Shown in pieces: positions 37,799 through 48,821 of a DNA stretch of 64,000 nt. Numbering within the stretch: position 1 is the first letter of the stretch; each line of letters opens with the position of its first letter. The notes below the pieces were generated by a model that saw nothing but the letters and a program-made list of their open reading frames with translations, did no database searches and was not told the DNA's origin. Source of the stretch: Pholis gunnellus (Eukaryota; Chordata; Actinopteri; Perciformes; Pholidae); assembly GCA_910591455.2 (NCBI GenBank), contig OU342818.1, positions 19,245,321 through 19,309,320 of the forward strand, written 5' to 3'. Made by a program: the position numbers and the translations under genes.

Positions 37799-37838
37799 GG
37801 CACTCTCTGGCACTCTCCGGCACTCTCTGGCACCCTCC
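37799..37838. repeat. GC-rich array with 10-bp period, copy 2
   Basis: Same four 10-mers in the same order as at 36747-36786, in the same orientation, flanked by GACAGCTCGC and, downstream, CCCTCTGACTGCTGGCGG. Further GTGCCG/CGGCAC words cluster at 38311-38420. Confidence 0.9.
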
Positions 37839-38461
37839 GACACCCCTCTGACTGCTGGCGGAACTCCTGTGACAACTATTGTCACTGGCAGCTTGTGGCT
37901 ACTACTGACACCTACATATAAGCAGAGGAAGAGTGAAGATATTTTCAGACATGTATTTTTGGATTGGAGATTTTATGGGTTTTCATTTAAAAACGTTTTT
38001 ATATATATACTTTTAAATGATAATAAAACGGATGATTTAGTTTCATTATTTTTGCCGATTGTTGTAAATGACTATAAAAGTAATAATTTGGAAAGAGTGT
38101 ATTATGTTTCCTTTTGTTGCAAAACCAGCAAAATCATACTTAAACAAAATGAATAAGAAACAAAAAAGTACAACGTGGTTACTCACAGGATGTATACAGA
38201 GAACGGATGGCTCCGGTGAATCAACTAAAATCATAAAACTGATTTATGGCAGCTGACCTGTCGTAACAACAATGTGTGTTCTCTAGAAATGTGACTCCGC
38301 CCACTCTGCTCGGCAGCTGCCGAACAGTGCCGCTCAGGTGACGAACAGTGCCGCTCGACTGCCACAGTTGTGGCACCTGACTGACACAGTTCCGACACCT
38401 GCCACTGGGTGCCAGTGCCGCAAAAAGGATCTCGCTGTCTCTCCAAATCCACTGTGTTCAG

Positions 38462-39254
38462 GTGTCTGCGGTGAAGAAGGTGGTGGTGGCGACGGACACG
38501 GTCCCTCTGCTGAACGTCACAATGAAGCAGGTAAGCTATTAAGTAACGGTCCACGGGTTACCTTGCATATTGTCAGCACAATAAAATACTAAATATATCT
38601 ACAGGGGGAAACAGAGGTGCCCGTGTGCCTGTGGAGGGAGGCCGCGATGAATGAATTTGCCATTGGTACACAAGTGAAGATGTCCCATCTGAGAGGGTCG
38701 GAGTCGGGATATGGGTTCCGGCTCCAATCTACAACTTGTTCACAGATAGAGGTATGTATATATGGCTTTTGCTGCTTTTTTCTTCCGTTGGTACTTACCG
38801 TTAATGTTATCTATTTTTTTTTTTCGTTTTTGGAAAGCAGTGAATGTGGATTTTAGAACTGCTCTGTCAAAATATACAGGACAATAATGAGGATGACGAC
38901 AATTATGATAATTGATCAATTTAACAATCAATACTAATAATTTACAAAGCAAGTGGCTGCACCAGAGATTATATCAAAGCAAATACATATGCAGTTATAT
39001 TGAATCCTTTTGACAATATGGTACCTGTCCTCCGTCAGGTGCTAACCTCAACGCCCGTTCGGGTTGTCGGAGCTATGGGGGTCGTCGACGTGGAGGGGGC
39101 TCCTGGGGTGTTACAGCTGCTGCTGGAGGACAGCAGCACCCTGAAGATTTGGGAGGACAAGTGGCTGCCGACAGAGGCTAAAATGATCAGCCCACCCATC
39201 AGGGTAGAGATCACAATGGTGGGCGAATACGTGGAAACAATTGAAGCCATATAA
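38462..39254 (+). CDS. OB-fold-like (RPA/SSB-type) protein, last three exons
   Basis: Exons 38462-38530, 38605-38751 and 39039-39254 have AG/GT borders and all join in phase 0, giving 143 residues and a TAA stop. An AATAAA follows at 39436. The pattern VSAVKKVVVATDTVPLLNV, ETEVPVCLWREAAMNEF, GTQVKMSHLRGSESGYGF then LQSTTCSQIE is that of an OB fold: β1, a β2-β3 hairpin with the conserved L-W, a β4 with KISHL-like strand, and a closing strand ending in IE. RPA-type single-strand DNA-binding domains have this layout. The C-terminal 71 residues (LEDSSTLKIWEDKWLPTEA) are not recognised. The N-terminus is missing; the first exon may extend upstream. OB-fold proteins accompany some transposons and also occur as host genes. 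The identity is inferred from pattern only. Confidence 0.55.
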
Positions 39255-39435
39255 ACTTGTTGTTCGTTATTATTAATGTTTTTTAATCAAATGTTCATAT
39301 TGTTATTTCATTAATTCTAATTAGTTCATGAGTTTCTTTATTAGTTCTGTGTTCTATTATATTAAAATGTTTTAACTGTATTGTAATGTTAGTTATTATC
39401 ATTAGTTTATATTAAAATGCATCTGTTCTATTGTA

Positions 39436-39441
39436 AATAAA
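39436..39441 (+). terminator. Polyadenylation signal AATAAA
   Basis: 182 bases after the stop codon of the OB-fold-like gene. Confidence 0.5.
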
Positions 39442-40200
39442 TGTTTGTGTAAAAATAGTCAGCTTTGTTTTAAATACCTGTTGAATACCTATTAGCCACG
39501 AATAAGGCTATTATTAGATTGCTGTACATGCTAATTATTGATATGGACTTGTATTCATACATACGGATTAGTATTTACTCTTTACGCATTTTAATATTAA
39601 TTCGGGTGAAGTCATTTACCGCAAAAGTAAAGTGTTCTTTGTAGGTTATATTCTAATTGTGTATACAAGCTGTTCCGGCTATACACACAAATGATTTTCC
39701 GGAATCCGCCACTTTAAAGCAAAGTGGATGAATGTAAGAGGGCGCAGAAAACTCAGAACCATGACACAATGAGAAATGAGAAACGGTAGCCAGACATCAC
39801 CCAACGCTGATGACGAGGTCATCACACCTGAGTGCGACAAACAGCATCTACCTGTTATTTTGAGTGCGCACTGATATGGAATGCTCAGGTAAATGTAAAC
39901 AGGTGTACAGTACATCATGGCTCAATACAGTACACCCCGTGACTCACTCTCAACCAATCAGAATGCTTGATTTCATCTACCCGTATTATAATACCAACTA
40001 TAAGTTTCCCGACTCATGCAGTTGTCCGATCGGGCAAGTGAAAAATTAATCCGATCTTTATTAGGGGCTGCCATTCAGTACTACAAATAAAACAGGAGAT
40101 CGGCATCAATGCGCTGTATAGTTGAAATCAACAAAATTAACCGTTAACGTCAGCAGCCGGTTGGCACCACAGCCCTGTTTGGCTAAATGACGGATCTAAG
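39442..40200. other. No recognised feature
   Basis: AT-rich, no exon or familiar repeat found. Confidence 0.45.
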
Positions 40201-41672
40201 AGCATAGCAACATTTAGTGGGGCGCGGCGGTATTGCTGGTGCGAGGGGAAATGCCGAATTGTATTTATACCTGCAAACTTGTCGGTTTTCGGCGAAATTC
40301 GCCGTTTTTAATCAAAATATATCATCCACGTGAATCGTGTCGATCCGTAGAGTTGTTTTTTTGGGGGGGGGGGGGGGTCAACTGGCCAGCCAGCGTTTCT
40401 CAGATTGGAGTGAGACGAGGAGAAAAGCTGATGTGGTGATCTTCACAATAAAACATCTTTGATGTGACGTGTTGAGTCTTGGCCAATCAGCGACCGTGCG
40501 TCTTTCCCTCCGTAAAGTTTAAATTAAGTTATGTTCTGTTACAGTTCACACTTGCTGGGTTAAGTTAACGTCCACTGCATGCGGAACTCTGTGGACTGTT
40601 AACGTTCGTCATTATCACGATTTAGGAGAAAAAGACGTAACGTGATGAAACATGCAGCCCCCCCCCCCGTGTTCCGGTTCAGTTCATGCGGTCACTCGTT
40701 AACGTTAAACCGGAACACCGGCGGATCTGTTTGCAGGTTGTTTGTTTTAACTCAAGGTAGAATGAAAGATGATGAGGTCAAAGAGCTTCAGGAAGAGGAC
40801 GCCGTTTGTGTAGCGCAGCTTGACGCAGGGCTGAGATGTGAGTGGAGATGGGCCTGGATAAAGGTGGAGCTGGGCTTGGATAAAGGTGGAGCTGGGCCTG
40901 GATAAAGGTGGAGGTCTGAACAGACGTGAGTACAGCTTCCTGCTGTCACGGTAGTTTAAATACATTGATAAGGCAGGGTATGCTAAATGCAGCCTCTGCT
41001 CCGAGGAGATAAAGTACAGCAACAAGGGTTCACGTGTCCTCTCATCACACTGATAGACACTGTTCACTGTAATAACCACAGCAAGTGTACTTCCGGTCCC
41101 AACAGTCCCACGTGCAGTTAAATCACAGCTATTATTTTACTCTTGATAAGCTACCTTAGCCAGAGTAGATTATCATTTTCATTTAAATAATTGAACTGGA
41201 TTGAATGCATGTTAATTTCAAATAGAAGATTGGCCACAATTCTAACAGCTTCACAGGAACAGTGGAAGTTAATATTAAGCCATACAGTAATGAAAACTAA
41301 TCACTTCATTTGTACAGGCGATGGTTCTCGCTACTCTTGCTATCTTTGTTTTTATATGACAACATTTTTTAAAGGTTAATAATAATAGAGCTGAAATACT
41401 GATTAATAACTGAATAATAAATTAGTTTTTTGCTTAAAGTAAATGTCTTATCACTTAATTTTCTTCTCAGAGTTCACCAGAATGCTACATTTTAACGGTC
41501 ATATTTCAAATAAAATTCTCCTGGTATGTGTGAGCATATGGCGTCACAAAATGTTATTTCAATAAAAGTTCAACATGGACCATTTTGTTACAATTTTGTT
41601 GGGGCGGTAGGGCATGAACATTTTTCTTCCTCCAAAGTGGGGCGTGACAGAAAAACTTTGAGAACCACTGCA
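40200..41672 (+). mobile_element. hAT remnant with a BED-finger piece
   Basis: At 40950-41054 the plus strand reads FKYIDKAGYAKCSLCSEEIK, YSNKGSRVLSSH, then a stop. This is the beginning of a BED finger (C-x2-C) like those of many fish hAT transposases. At 41650-41672 'GACAGAAAAACTTTGAGAAC' and CACTG is the inverted form of a typical hAT end, CAGTGGTTCTCAAA. The left end was not found, so the start given is approximate. A poly(G) run lies at 40364-40377. Confidence 0.5.
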
Positions 41673-41829
41673 GTAAACAGTGATTTTGAGTCTGAGTGAG
41701 TCCAGCGTTTTGTCTACGTTTAAAACTTTGAATCATTTTTGTAAAAATGTGAGCTCCAGAGCAATATACAAAACTGGTACCATCTGCTTTCTTTGAGAAA
41801 TTAGTGGTTAGATTTAACATGGAGTCTAA

Positions 41830-42669
41830 AGGTGTGTTCACACCAAACGCGATGAACGCGGCGCGAATCGCGTTCATCGCGTCATTCATTCCGGCGGGGA
41901 CTATTTGTGTTCATTCGCGTGCATCACGCTGGACGCGCGGCTTATCGGCCTGAAAGCTGTTCAACTGTCCGCCATCAACCGTAGAAAAATAGCCTCTATT
42001 TCTGCTCAGTACGTGTTGTGGAAGTCCTGGTTCATAACATAGTCCGGAGGAGCTCCGTGGATTTCATCGAGCTCACTGTGTCTAGCGAGCCACACGTCGG
42101 CTGTTTACTACAGCTGAATGAACACAAAATGAACTGACTTGGCTGTGATTTAACGGCAATAAACCGACAAAAAGCGACTCCGAAATAACTACGTAATGAT
42201 GCCGATTTGTACTTGTTTTATCAATGAAGCTCGGATCGACCGGTGCTAGGCTATGCTAACATTATAGCAGCTCCATCAACACTCACGATAACGTCATATA
42301 GACGTAAATACGACAGCGTCTTATTTCATTGTTTGTACCATATGGTTTACACACACACATGTCTACACATGGTTTGGTCCGGTCTCTACTGATATGAGGT
42401 ATCGTAGAGCTCTGGGTGAACATGGCGGCTACAGCATTTATTTCCTGATTCAACAACAGCAGGACTTCACTGATGACGTGGGGAGCTACTCAACGCTGAT
42501 AGGCTATCGCGCTGGAGCGTCACGCGATTTTTTCGCAGAAGTTAAAATATTTTAACTTCTGCGTTTGGGGCGTTTCGACGCGTCAAACGCGCCGCACCAT
42601 CGCGTTCATCGCGTCTGTACATATATATGTAATCTCGACGCGTTCATCGCGTTTGGTGTGAACACACCT
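41830..42669. mobile_element. PIF/Harbinger-type MITE, 840 bp
   Basis: Terminal inverted repeats AGGTGTGTTCACACCAAACG at both ends, extending with GCGATGAACGCG words, flanked by the 3-bp duplication TAA (41827-41829 and 42670-42672), as expected for Harbinger TWA targets. GCGTTCATCGCG words recur several times near both ends. The internal part 42091-42200 is also found at 51021-51130. No transposase. Confidence 0.85.
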
Positions 42670-43301
42670 TAATGGAGCAGTTGGTTGGAGTTCATGTCAC
42701 TCTGCGGCTCTTTGAGCCAAATGTGTAAGTCTGTTGAATTCCACAGTCACCTTTCTACAACAAGGTCAAGATTAGCTACTTTAAAATCAAAAAAATATAT
42801 ATGAAGAGTGAAAATTGTGGAGTCAGTGGAAAAAGACAAATATTTTTTTCACAAGATTTTGAAGCTGCTCTTCACTCTAGCGGTGACATCACGCACTCTA
42901 AGCTGCGCAATACACACCCATTATAAAGGCAGAAAATGACTGAAAGTTATAATGGGACAGTTCAAAACGTTAAAAAGATATAAAAAAGCTGAATTATGCA
43001 GCAATAGATCAGGGTTTTTTCAACATTTTAAAGTTGAAATGGTGTCTGTAGCTGAAAGTATGAGGTAGTAGAAGGATTTGAAAGTTGAAAATGCTTAAAA
43101 GCATTCTAACAATAAAGATTTGAACAACAATATAATGACGGGAGCGATAGCTGTATTTCAGATATTTGTTTGAGATACATACCATTGGAAATGATGCCAG
43201 CTATCATACATGCTGCATGCGTGTTACCATAGTGATTTGGCACCAGGGTGAAGGGGCATAATAAATCTAAATCTACTAAAACCAAACACAGACCGCTCCA
43301 G
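42670..43301. other. Unassigned repeat-like sequence upstream of the kinase copy
   Basis: AT-rich with 'TTATAATGGGACAGTTCAAAA' style words that look repetitive; no family assigned and no exon seen. Confidence 0.35.
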
Positions 43302-44395
43302 GTATGAGAGTGCAGACCCCATAGCATACAACTGTGATCCTCCAACTCCACAAGAACCAATTCAGATAGAAAAGAATGTCATACTCTGTAACAAGTCTGT
43401 ACAATACAGAGTATTGGACTTAATTGGAGAAGGAGGCTTTGGCAAAGTAGCCAAGTGTGTCAACCTGGAAACAAAGGAGATTACGGCCATTAAGATCCTC
43501 AAAGACTTTAGAGATCACTTCATAGAAGTGAAAATGCTGGAACAACTCAGGACCCTACAAAAACACCTAAACACACCCTGAAAACAACTTGGTGAGATTC
43601 TAAGACAGTTTCATATTTCAAGACATGTCTTGCCTCGTCTTCCAGATGCTGGACAGGAGCCTTTGGGATTTGATGAATCAGAGACAGGCACCACTGACCC
43701 TTAATGAAATCCGCCCCATAACACGTCAGCTACTTGTAGCATTTGAAGCCCTGAAGGGTATCGGCATCATTCACACAGACCTGAAACCTGTCAACCACCA
43801 GGATGAGCCCTTCAAGGTGAAATTAATTGACTTTGGTTTGGCTATTCCAGCCTCAGAAGTAAGGGAAGGAAAGATTATGCAACCTTGTGCATACAGAGCT
43901 CGAGGTGATCTTGGGTCTCCCCATATCTGAAGCCATCGACATGTGGGGACTGGGCTGTGTCCTGGCAGAACTGTTTTTTGGTCGGTACCTCTTCAATGAC
44001 GATTCAACATACAACGTAATGAAAACTGTTTGCCATCTACTCGGTCAGCCAGAAGACCACCTGCTGAATGCTGGAAAGAACACCAACCAGTATTTCAAGA
44101 GGGAACTGTTGGGCTCTCCCAATTCAACATGGAGACTAAAGACATCAAAAGAGTACAAGGAGACAACCGGTATCCAGCCAATTTCAAAGTGGGGTTTCGA
44201 CACTGTCGGAACTTTGGGTGAAGCAGTAGAGTTCTACCCAAATGCAAAAGCTCGGGTTGAACATAATGACCTAATGGCATTTTTAAATCTCCTACAACGG
44301 TTGCTCGATCCAAATGCTGCAACAAGAATCACCCCCGGTCAAGCCCTAAACCATTGTTTTGTTACAATGGCTCACCTGGTAGATCACATGGAAAC

Positions 44396-45687
44396 TAGGG
44401 CTGCAACAACGAATCGATAAAATCGATAAAAATCGATTATCAAAAGAGTTGGCAACGAATTTCATTATCGATTTGTTGTGTCGCGCGATTATTACGCCAC
44501 TCAATAAGTCGCGGAGTTGTTTGAGTGTTCACAGCAGCTCGGAATAACGGAACAGGACTCCGGTTCTGTAGCTGACGCTGACCGGCGTATAAACGTTGCC
44601 GTGACAACACCGGAAGTTGATTTACGCGATTTGTATTATTTTTAGTTTATTTCTGCAATTATAATAATTACATTTACTGCCATTTTGGGTACCTTGTGTT
44701 TAACTCGTAACCGTGCCGTTGTTTTACTTATGATAGACGAGCTTTTGTAACGTGACCATTAAACCGGAAGTTAAGCGGAGCTCAGAAAGATGAGAAATGG
44801 CGGGAGAAAACAGCGAACTTTTTCTTCCCCGTGTTATTCTACTGCTGGTCTACCAGAACACGGTGACGTGTATTCAGTTCACTCATTAAAGTGCTGTTAT
44901 ACTTGTAGGTGATGAGAGACAAGAGTATTTGTTTCTTTGTTGTTTGTACATGAAGCTGTTTTGTGTCTCTAGTTTTCCCGGTGTTCCATGAGAGGACAAT
45001 AATAAACGTGAACATCAGGAATAAGCGTGGACTCTTTTATGACCAGTGTGGCTACAGGTTCTATTTTGTGGGTTTTTCTCTGAACTGGGGCCATGATTAA
45101 GAGGGACGGCCGGGGGAACCTCACCCGGCCCGGACACGGAAAGGATTGACAGATTGATGCTCTTTCTCCATGCTGTGGGTGGTGGTGCATGGCCGTTCTT
45201 AGTCGGTGGAGCGATTTGTCTGGTTAATTCCGATAACGAACGAGACTCCGGCATGCTAACTAGTTACGTGGCCCCGTGCGGTCGGCGTCCAGCTTCTCAG
45301 AGGGACGAGTGGTGTTCAGCCACGAGATTAAGCATTAACAGGTCTGTGATGCCCTTAGATGTCCGGGGCTGCACGGGCGCCACACTGAGTGGATCAGCGT
45401 GTGTCTACCCTTGGCCGAGAGGCGTGGGTAACCCGCTGAACCCCACTCCTGATATTAGTCCATTTATTTTTTTAAATTATTACTTTAACAGCTCAGGGAT
45501 GTTCGAGCAACCTGTTTGTGCACTTTCTGAAGATTTTTTGCACTGTGAATTTGTTGTTTTGTCAGTTCTGTTTTTGAAAAAAGGGTTAGAAACTAATGCT
45601 TTTTTTTAAAAATCCGATTCATCGATTAATCGAACAAATAATCGACAGATTAATCGATTATTAAAATAATCGTTAGTTGCAGCCCTA
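44396..45687. mobile_element. hAT transposon carrying 18S rRNA sequence, 1292 bp
   Basis: Ends TAGGGCTGCAACAACGAATC and, inverted from the right, TAGGGCTGCAACTAACGATT, with subterminal AATCGAT repeats. The exact 8-bp duplication ATGGAAAC flanks it (44388-44395 and 45688-45695). No transposase frame. The inner part is largely derived from the 18S ribosomal RNA gene (separate entry). It replaces the kinase stop: the frame now ends METRAATTNR using bases of the transposon end. Confidence 0.93.
45057..45452 (+). pseudogene. 18S rRNA gene fragment inside the hAT element
   Basis: 'GGCCATGATTAAGAGGGACG', 'CCTCACCCGGCCCGGACACG', 'TTAATTCCGATAACGAACGA', 'GACTCCGGCATGCTAACTAG', 'TAACAGGTCTGTGATGCCCT' and 'GGGTAACCCGCTGAACCCCA' are highly conserved 18S sequences, in genomic order and sense orientation. 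About 380 bases of the normal molecule are missing at 45116, where GACGGCCGGGGG jumps to AACCTCACCC. A further upstream 18S piece (GAGTGTTCACAGCAG, then GGAATAACGGAACAGGACTC) lies at 44523-44567, separated by non-ribosomal sequence. It is clearly not a functional rRNA gene. Confidence 0.93.
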
Positions 45688-45703
45688 ATGGAAACCTAAT
45701 TAT

Positions 45704-47425
45704 ACCAAACATCAACTTAAACAACTTAGTTTGAACAGAGAACACATAACAAAACAACAACAACTATATTAATAATGATAAAAGCAATACATATTATTAT
45801 TGTCGTTTTAGATATTATCCTTATTACTGTTATTATATGTTCGAATCAACAGAGTAGGGTTAGAGGAGCAGCTGGCCACGGGCTTTTCCCACGTTTCTGA
45901 TCTGGATTCAGATTCCAGCTGCTAAACAGTCAGTCAGCGGGTCAATTAACCGACTGTAGTCGTGAGCTCTGGACAAACACGTTCATTTTGCATTTGTGTG
46001 GACAAAACGGTAAATGGCTTGCAATAAACAGCGTGAACGTATTTGTTGAAATACGTGCGTCACGACGCACAGTGAAACGTGTCTACATTAATCCAACATG
46101 ACTAACCTCTTTGGTTTATAACTCATTATTCTCCTGGTTTATGAGTTGCATATCACAGCGCGTGGAGGAGATGCAGCACGCGCATGCAGCCCCGTACAGT
46201 TACTTAACAGATCGCTCTCTTGTCCCTCGAAAACCAAATATCACAACAACGAGCAAAGCGCATCTCAATGTTAACCCTGTGAAGCCTGAACCATCAAATA
46301 ATATTCAGAAAATTCTGAATTTTTGATATTGAATTGTTTATTGGACCTTTAGTCCAAAAATATATATACATATTATTTTTTTTATTTACCTATATGATAT
46401 TTTTTTTGTATCACATTTGTTACATCAGGTATATGAGGGCAATTTATTTATCACAACAATTTTTATTTTACAAACAATAACACATGATGTTCATTGCTTT
46501 TTGAACATTTGGAACAACTGAGAAGCCAACTGAGAGTCCAGAATGTTTTTATATTGGGTGCTCTGGCACACAGGGCCAGTGTTGCTAATGGTCTCAGGTG
46601 TTTCCACTCTGCCTGACGACCCTCTGCCACACCTGCAAGGAAGGCAGCCAAACGAACAGGCAGACAGGGCAGAGAGGGTTGTCACACATGTCCCACAACA
46701 CTACCTTTTTGCCATCTAAAAGTGAAAACAAAAAAATTGTCTACTCTGAGTTTCTTTTTTTGAAACAAGCAATATAACAAACGATTTTGATAGCCAAGGA
46801 TTTGTTATTATATATATATATAAAAAACATAAATTTCCACTCAATATATCTTACTATGACATTTCTACCTTAATTAGTTTAATTAAATAATCAAAACAGT
46901 GTATTTGGCATTGTGATATGGCATAATCCAGATTGCATGATGAAATACAATACAAGGATTTACAGGTGAATTCTTACTTGATATACCTGCTGTCTCATAT
47001 TTGATACCTATATTTTCAACATGATTTTACTGTAAAAAAAAATGAAACATTAATTAATTATAGGTTGCTTCAATACAGTAAATATTGATATTGAAATATT
47101 AGTAACACTATAAATTTTATTCTTACCGTAACTGTTTCAAAATTAGCAACGATTACCCTGCCGAAAACGGAACGAGTCACGTCATGACGGCTGCCATTTT
47201 GGAAATGGAATTGAAATACCTGCTACTGCCTGCAGTGCATTGAAAATCCACCAGATGGCAGCAGACATGTATAGGATTGTATACAATACGTTTTTCCAGG
47301 AAAGTTTTGCTCATGTTAATTATATAAAGGTCTCTGAAACTGTTGTAACAAATATGATACAAATGGCTTTACAGGGTTAAATGTTAAAGAAATAGTTTAT
47401 GTAATATGATGAAGTAAGTAAGACA
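45704..47425. other. No recognised gene
   Basis: Contains AT-rich stretches and a minus-strand Cys-rich frame around 46690-46600 (VVLWDMCDNPLCPVCLFVW) that I could not assign. A CTCF-like motif, CCACCAGATGGCAGC, lies at 47248-47264. Confidence 0.4.
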
Positions 47426-47481
47426 TGGCCACGGTCCTCTCCACCGTCAGACACAACACGGCTCAGCTCTACAGCGTGTGA
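47425..47481 (+). pseudogene. Inverted fragment of the TATDN2-like C-terminus
   Basis: Plus strand reads MATVLSTVRHNTAQLYSV followed by TGA. This matches the conserved C-terminal helix of TatD-family proteins (a TT-x-R-x-N-x-x-x-LYG pattern). The rest of the related gene lies on the minus strand at 48822-50371, so this fragment is inverted with respect to it. Confidence 0.5.
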
Positions 47482-48821
47482 GCTTCAGGAATGGTGGAAA
47501 AAAACTAGGAAAGACAAGACAGAGTAAAAGTTTGATGTGCCTTTTTGTTTTACAGTTATCAATACTCGATGTCCTTGTGAATACCTTGTTCTAATTAGTT
47601 TTGATGTTTGTCTTGTCCAACTGTTTGGTTTGGTACAATGGACATGTAATAATACCTTTATCTAATAGTCCTGCTTTTTTATTATGTGTGGTTTGTTAAA
47701 TCAGATGAAAAAAGGAAAGAGTATTGTCTGTCAGTCATCAACACAAAAACATGGTGTTTGCTTTGAGTAAAGTTGGTTCTTTATTTAGGAAAAGTGGCTG
47801 TGAGGATCGTCCATTACCTTGCTTTCATACCACCATGTTTCTCACACACATTTAGCTCGAGTGCTTTTTATTCTAAGAAAGATTAGCCTGGCCTACCTGT
47901 GATATTTTTTGGTGGTTAGAGTTCCGACTGAGGACGAGATGAATGGTAGATAAATAAATGTGTCTTGTGTATCACGTTTGAAAAGATGTGTTGATTGATG
48001 AAAAATAAAAGCTTTTGATATACATCAAATCAATAAACAGGATATGAGGAGCTCATTTGTGAACAGTTTTTAAAATGAAGATGAATTAAAATAAAACTTT
48101 GAGAATGGAAGATTAATATTGAACTCAGTAGTTTTCTCACACGCCAAAGGAACATCAAACATTTACACAATCAACTAATTAGTAGTAGTAGTTTCACAAA
48201 ATCATAACTCAATTTCCATATAATCAACTTATATCAGCTTCATAATATGTTAATGTGATAAAAGCTGAACCAACTCTATAAATGATGAAGACCCTGGTAT
48301 GTGGTTGAAAGCTCCAAAATGATCTTTACACGGTTTCATCTGATAAACAGTCTCGCTTTTTAGTTTGTAATGACGGACATTAGTAGATTCTCTAGGATTT
48401 AGTGGCACAGACTGCAACTAAATGAGTCACAGTCTGAGTAACCGTGTTTTAAGAGCCTTAAGCTGAAGAATATATCACATTAAGAAAGGCAGGAGACCAA
48501 CATATCTACAAGCTCATTTCTTGATGATTGCTATCTAATAATAAAAGTGGAAATTGGAAGGCATTGAGACAGCAAACTTTAAATTCTTGAACCATGCTCT
48601 TCAAAGTTGGGATGGTCTCTCTGAAACAAGATGAATCATGTTGAAGAAATAACATTTAAAACATGTTTGAATTATTTTACTATATATTGCCTAAAAGGAC
48701 ATTTTTAATCTATAAAACATTTGCAGTTATTAAAAATAGCAAGAGCTGGAAAATAAGCCTGGCATTCATTAATGACCATAGAGCAGTGTTTTGGTTCCCT
48801 TAAGCCTCAATTTAAATGTAC

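Larger units (their letters stand above)
43302..45699 (+). pseudogene. HIPK-like protein kinase pseudogene, split by a hAT insertion
   Basis: The plus strand encodes an essentially complete homeodomain-interacting-kinase-like domain: glycine loop IGEGGFGKV, lysine in TAIKIL, αC glutamate in FIEVKMLEQL, HTDLKP, DFG in KLIDFGLA, and the CMGC-type ISEAIDMWGLGCVLAELFFG stretch. It is broken four ways: a frame change near 43575, a stop in place of Tyr at about 43606 (VRF-stop-DSF), a loss of about five residues in the catalytic loop so that HTDLKP runs straight into VNHQDEPF without its metal-binding Asn, and a one-base loss at the APE motif (about 43899). The coding end MET-stop is split by the hAT at 44396-45687. 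HIPK-like genes are expanded in fish and act as nuclear Ser/Thr kinases; this copy cannot. Confidence 0.85.

Noticed and set aside
45154..45609. 151-codon open frame on the plus strand
   Set aside because: It is an accidental reading of 18S rRNA-derived sequence inside the hAT element, not a protein.
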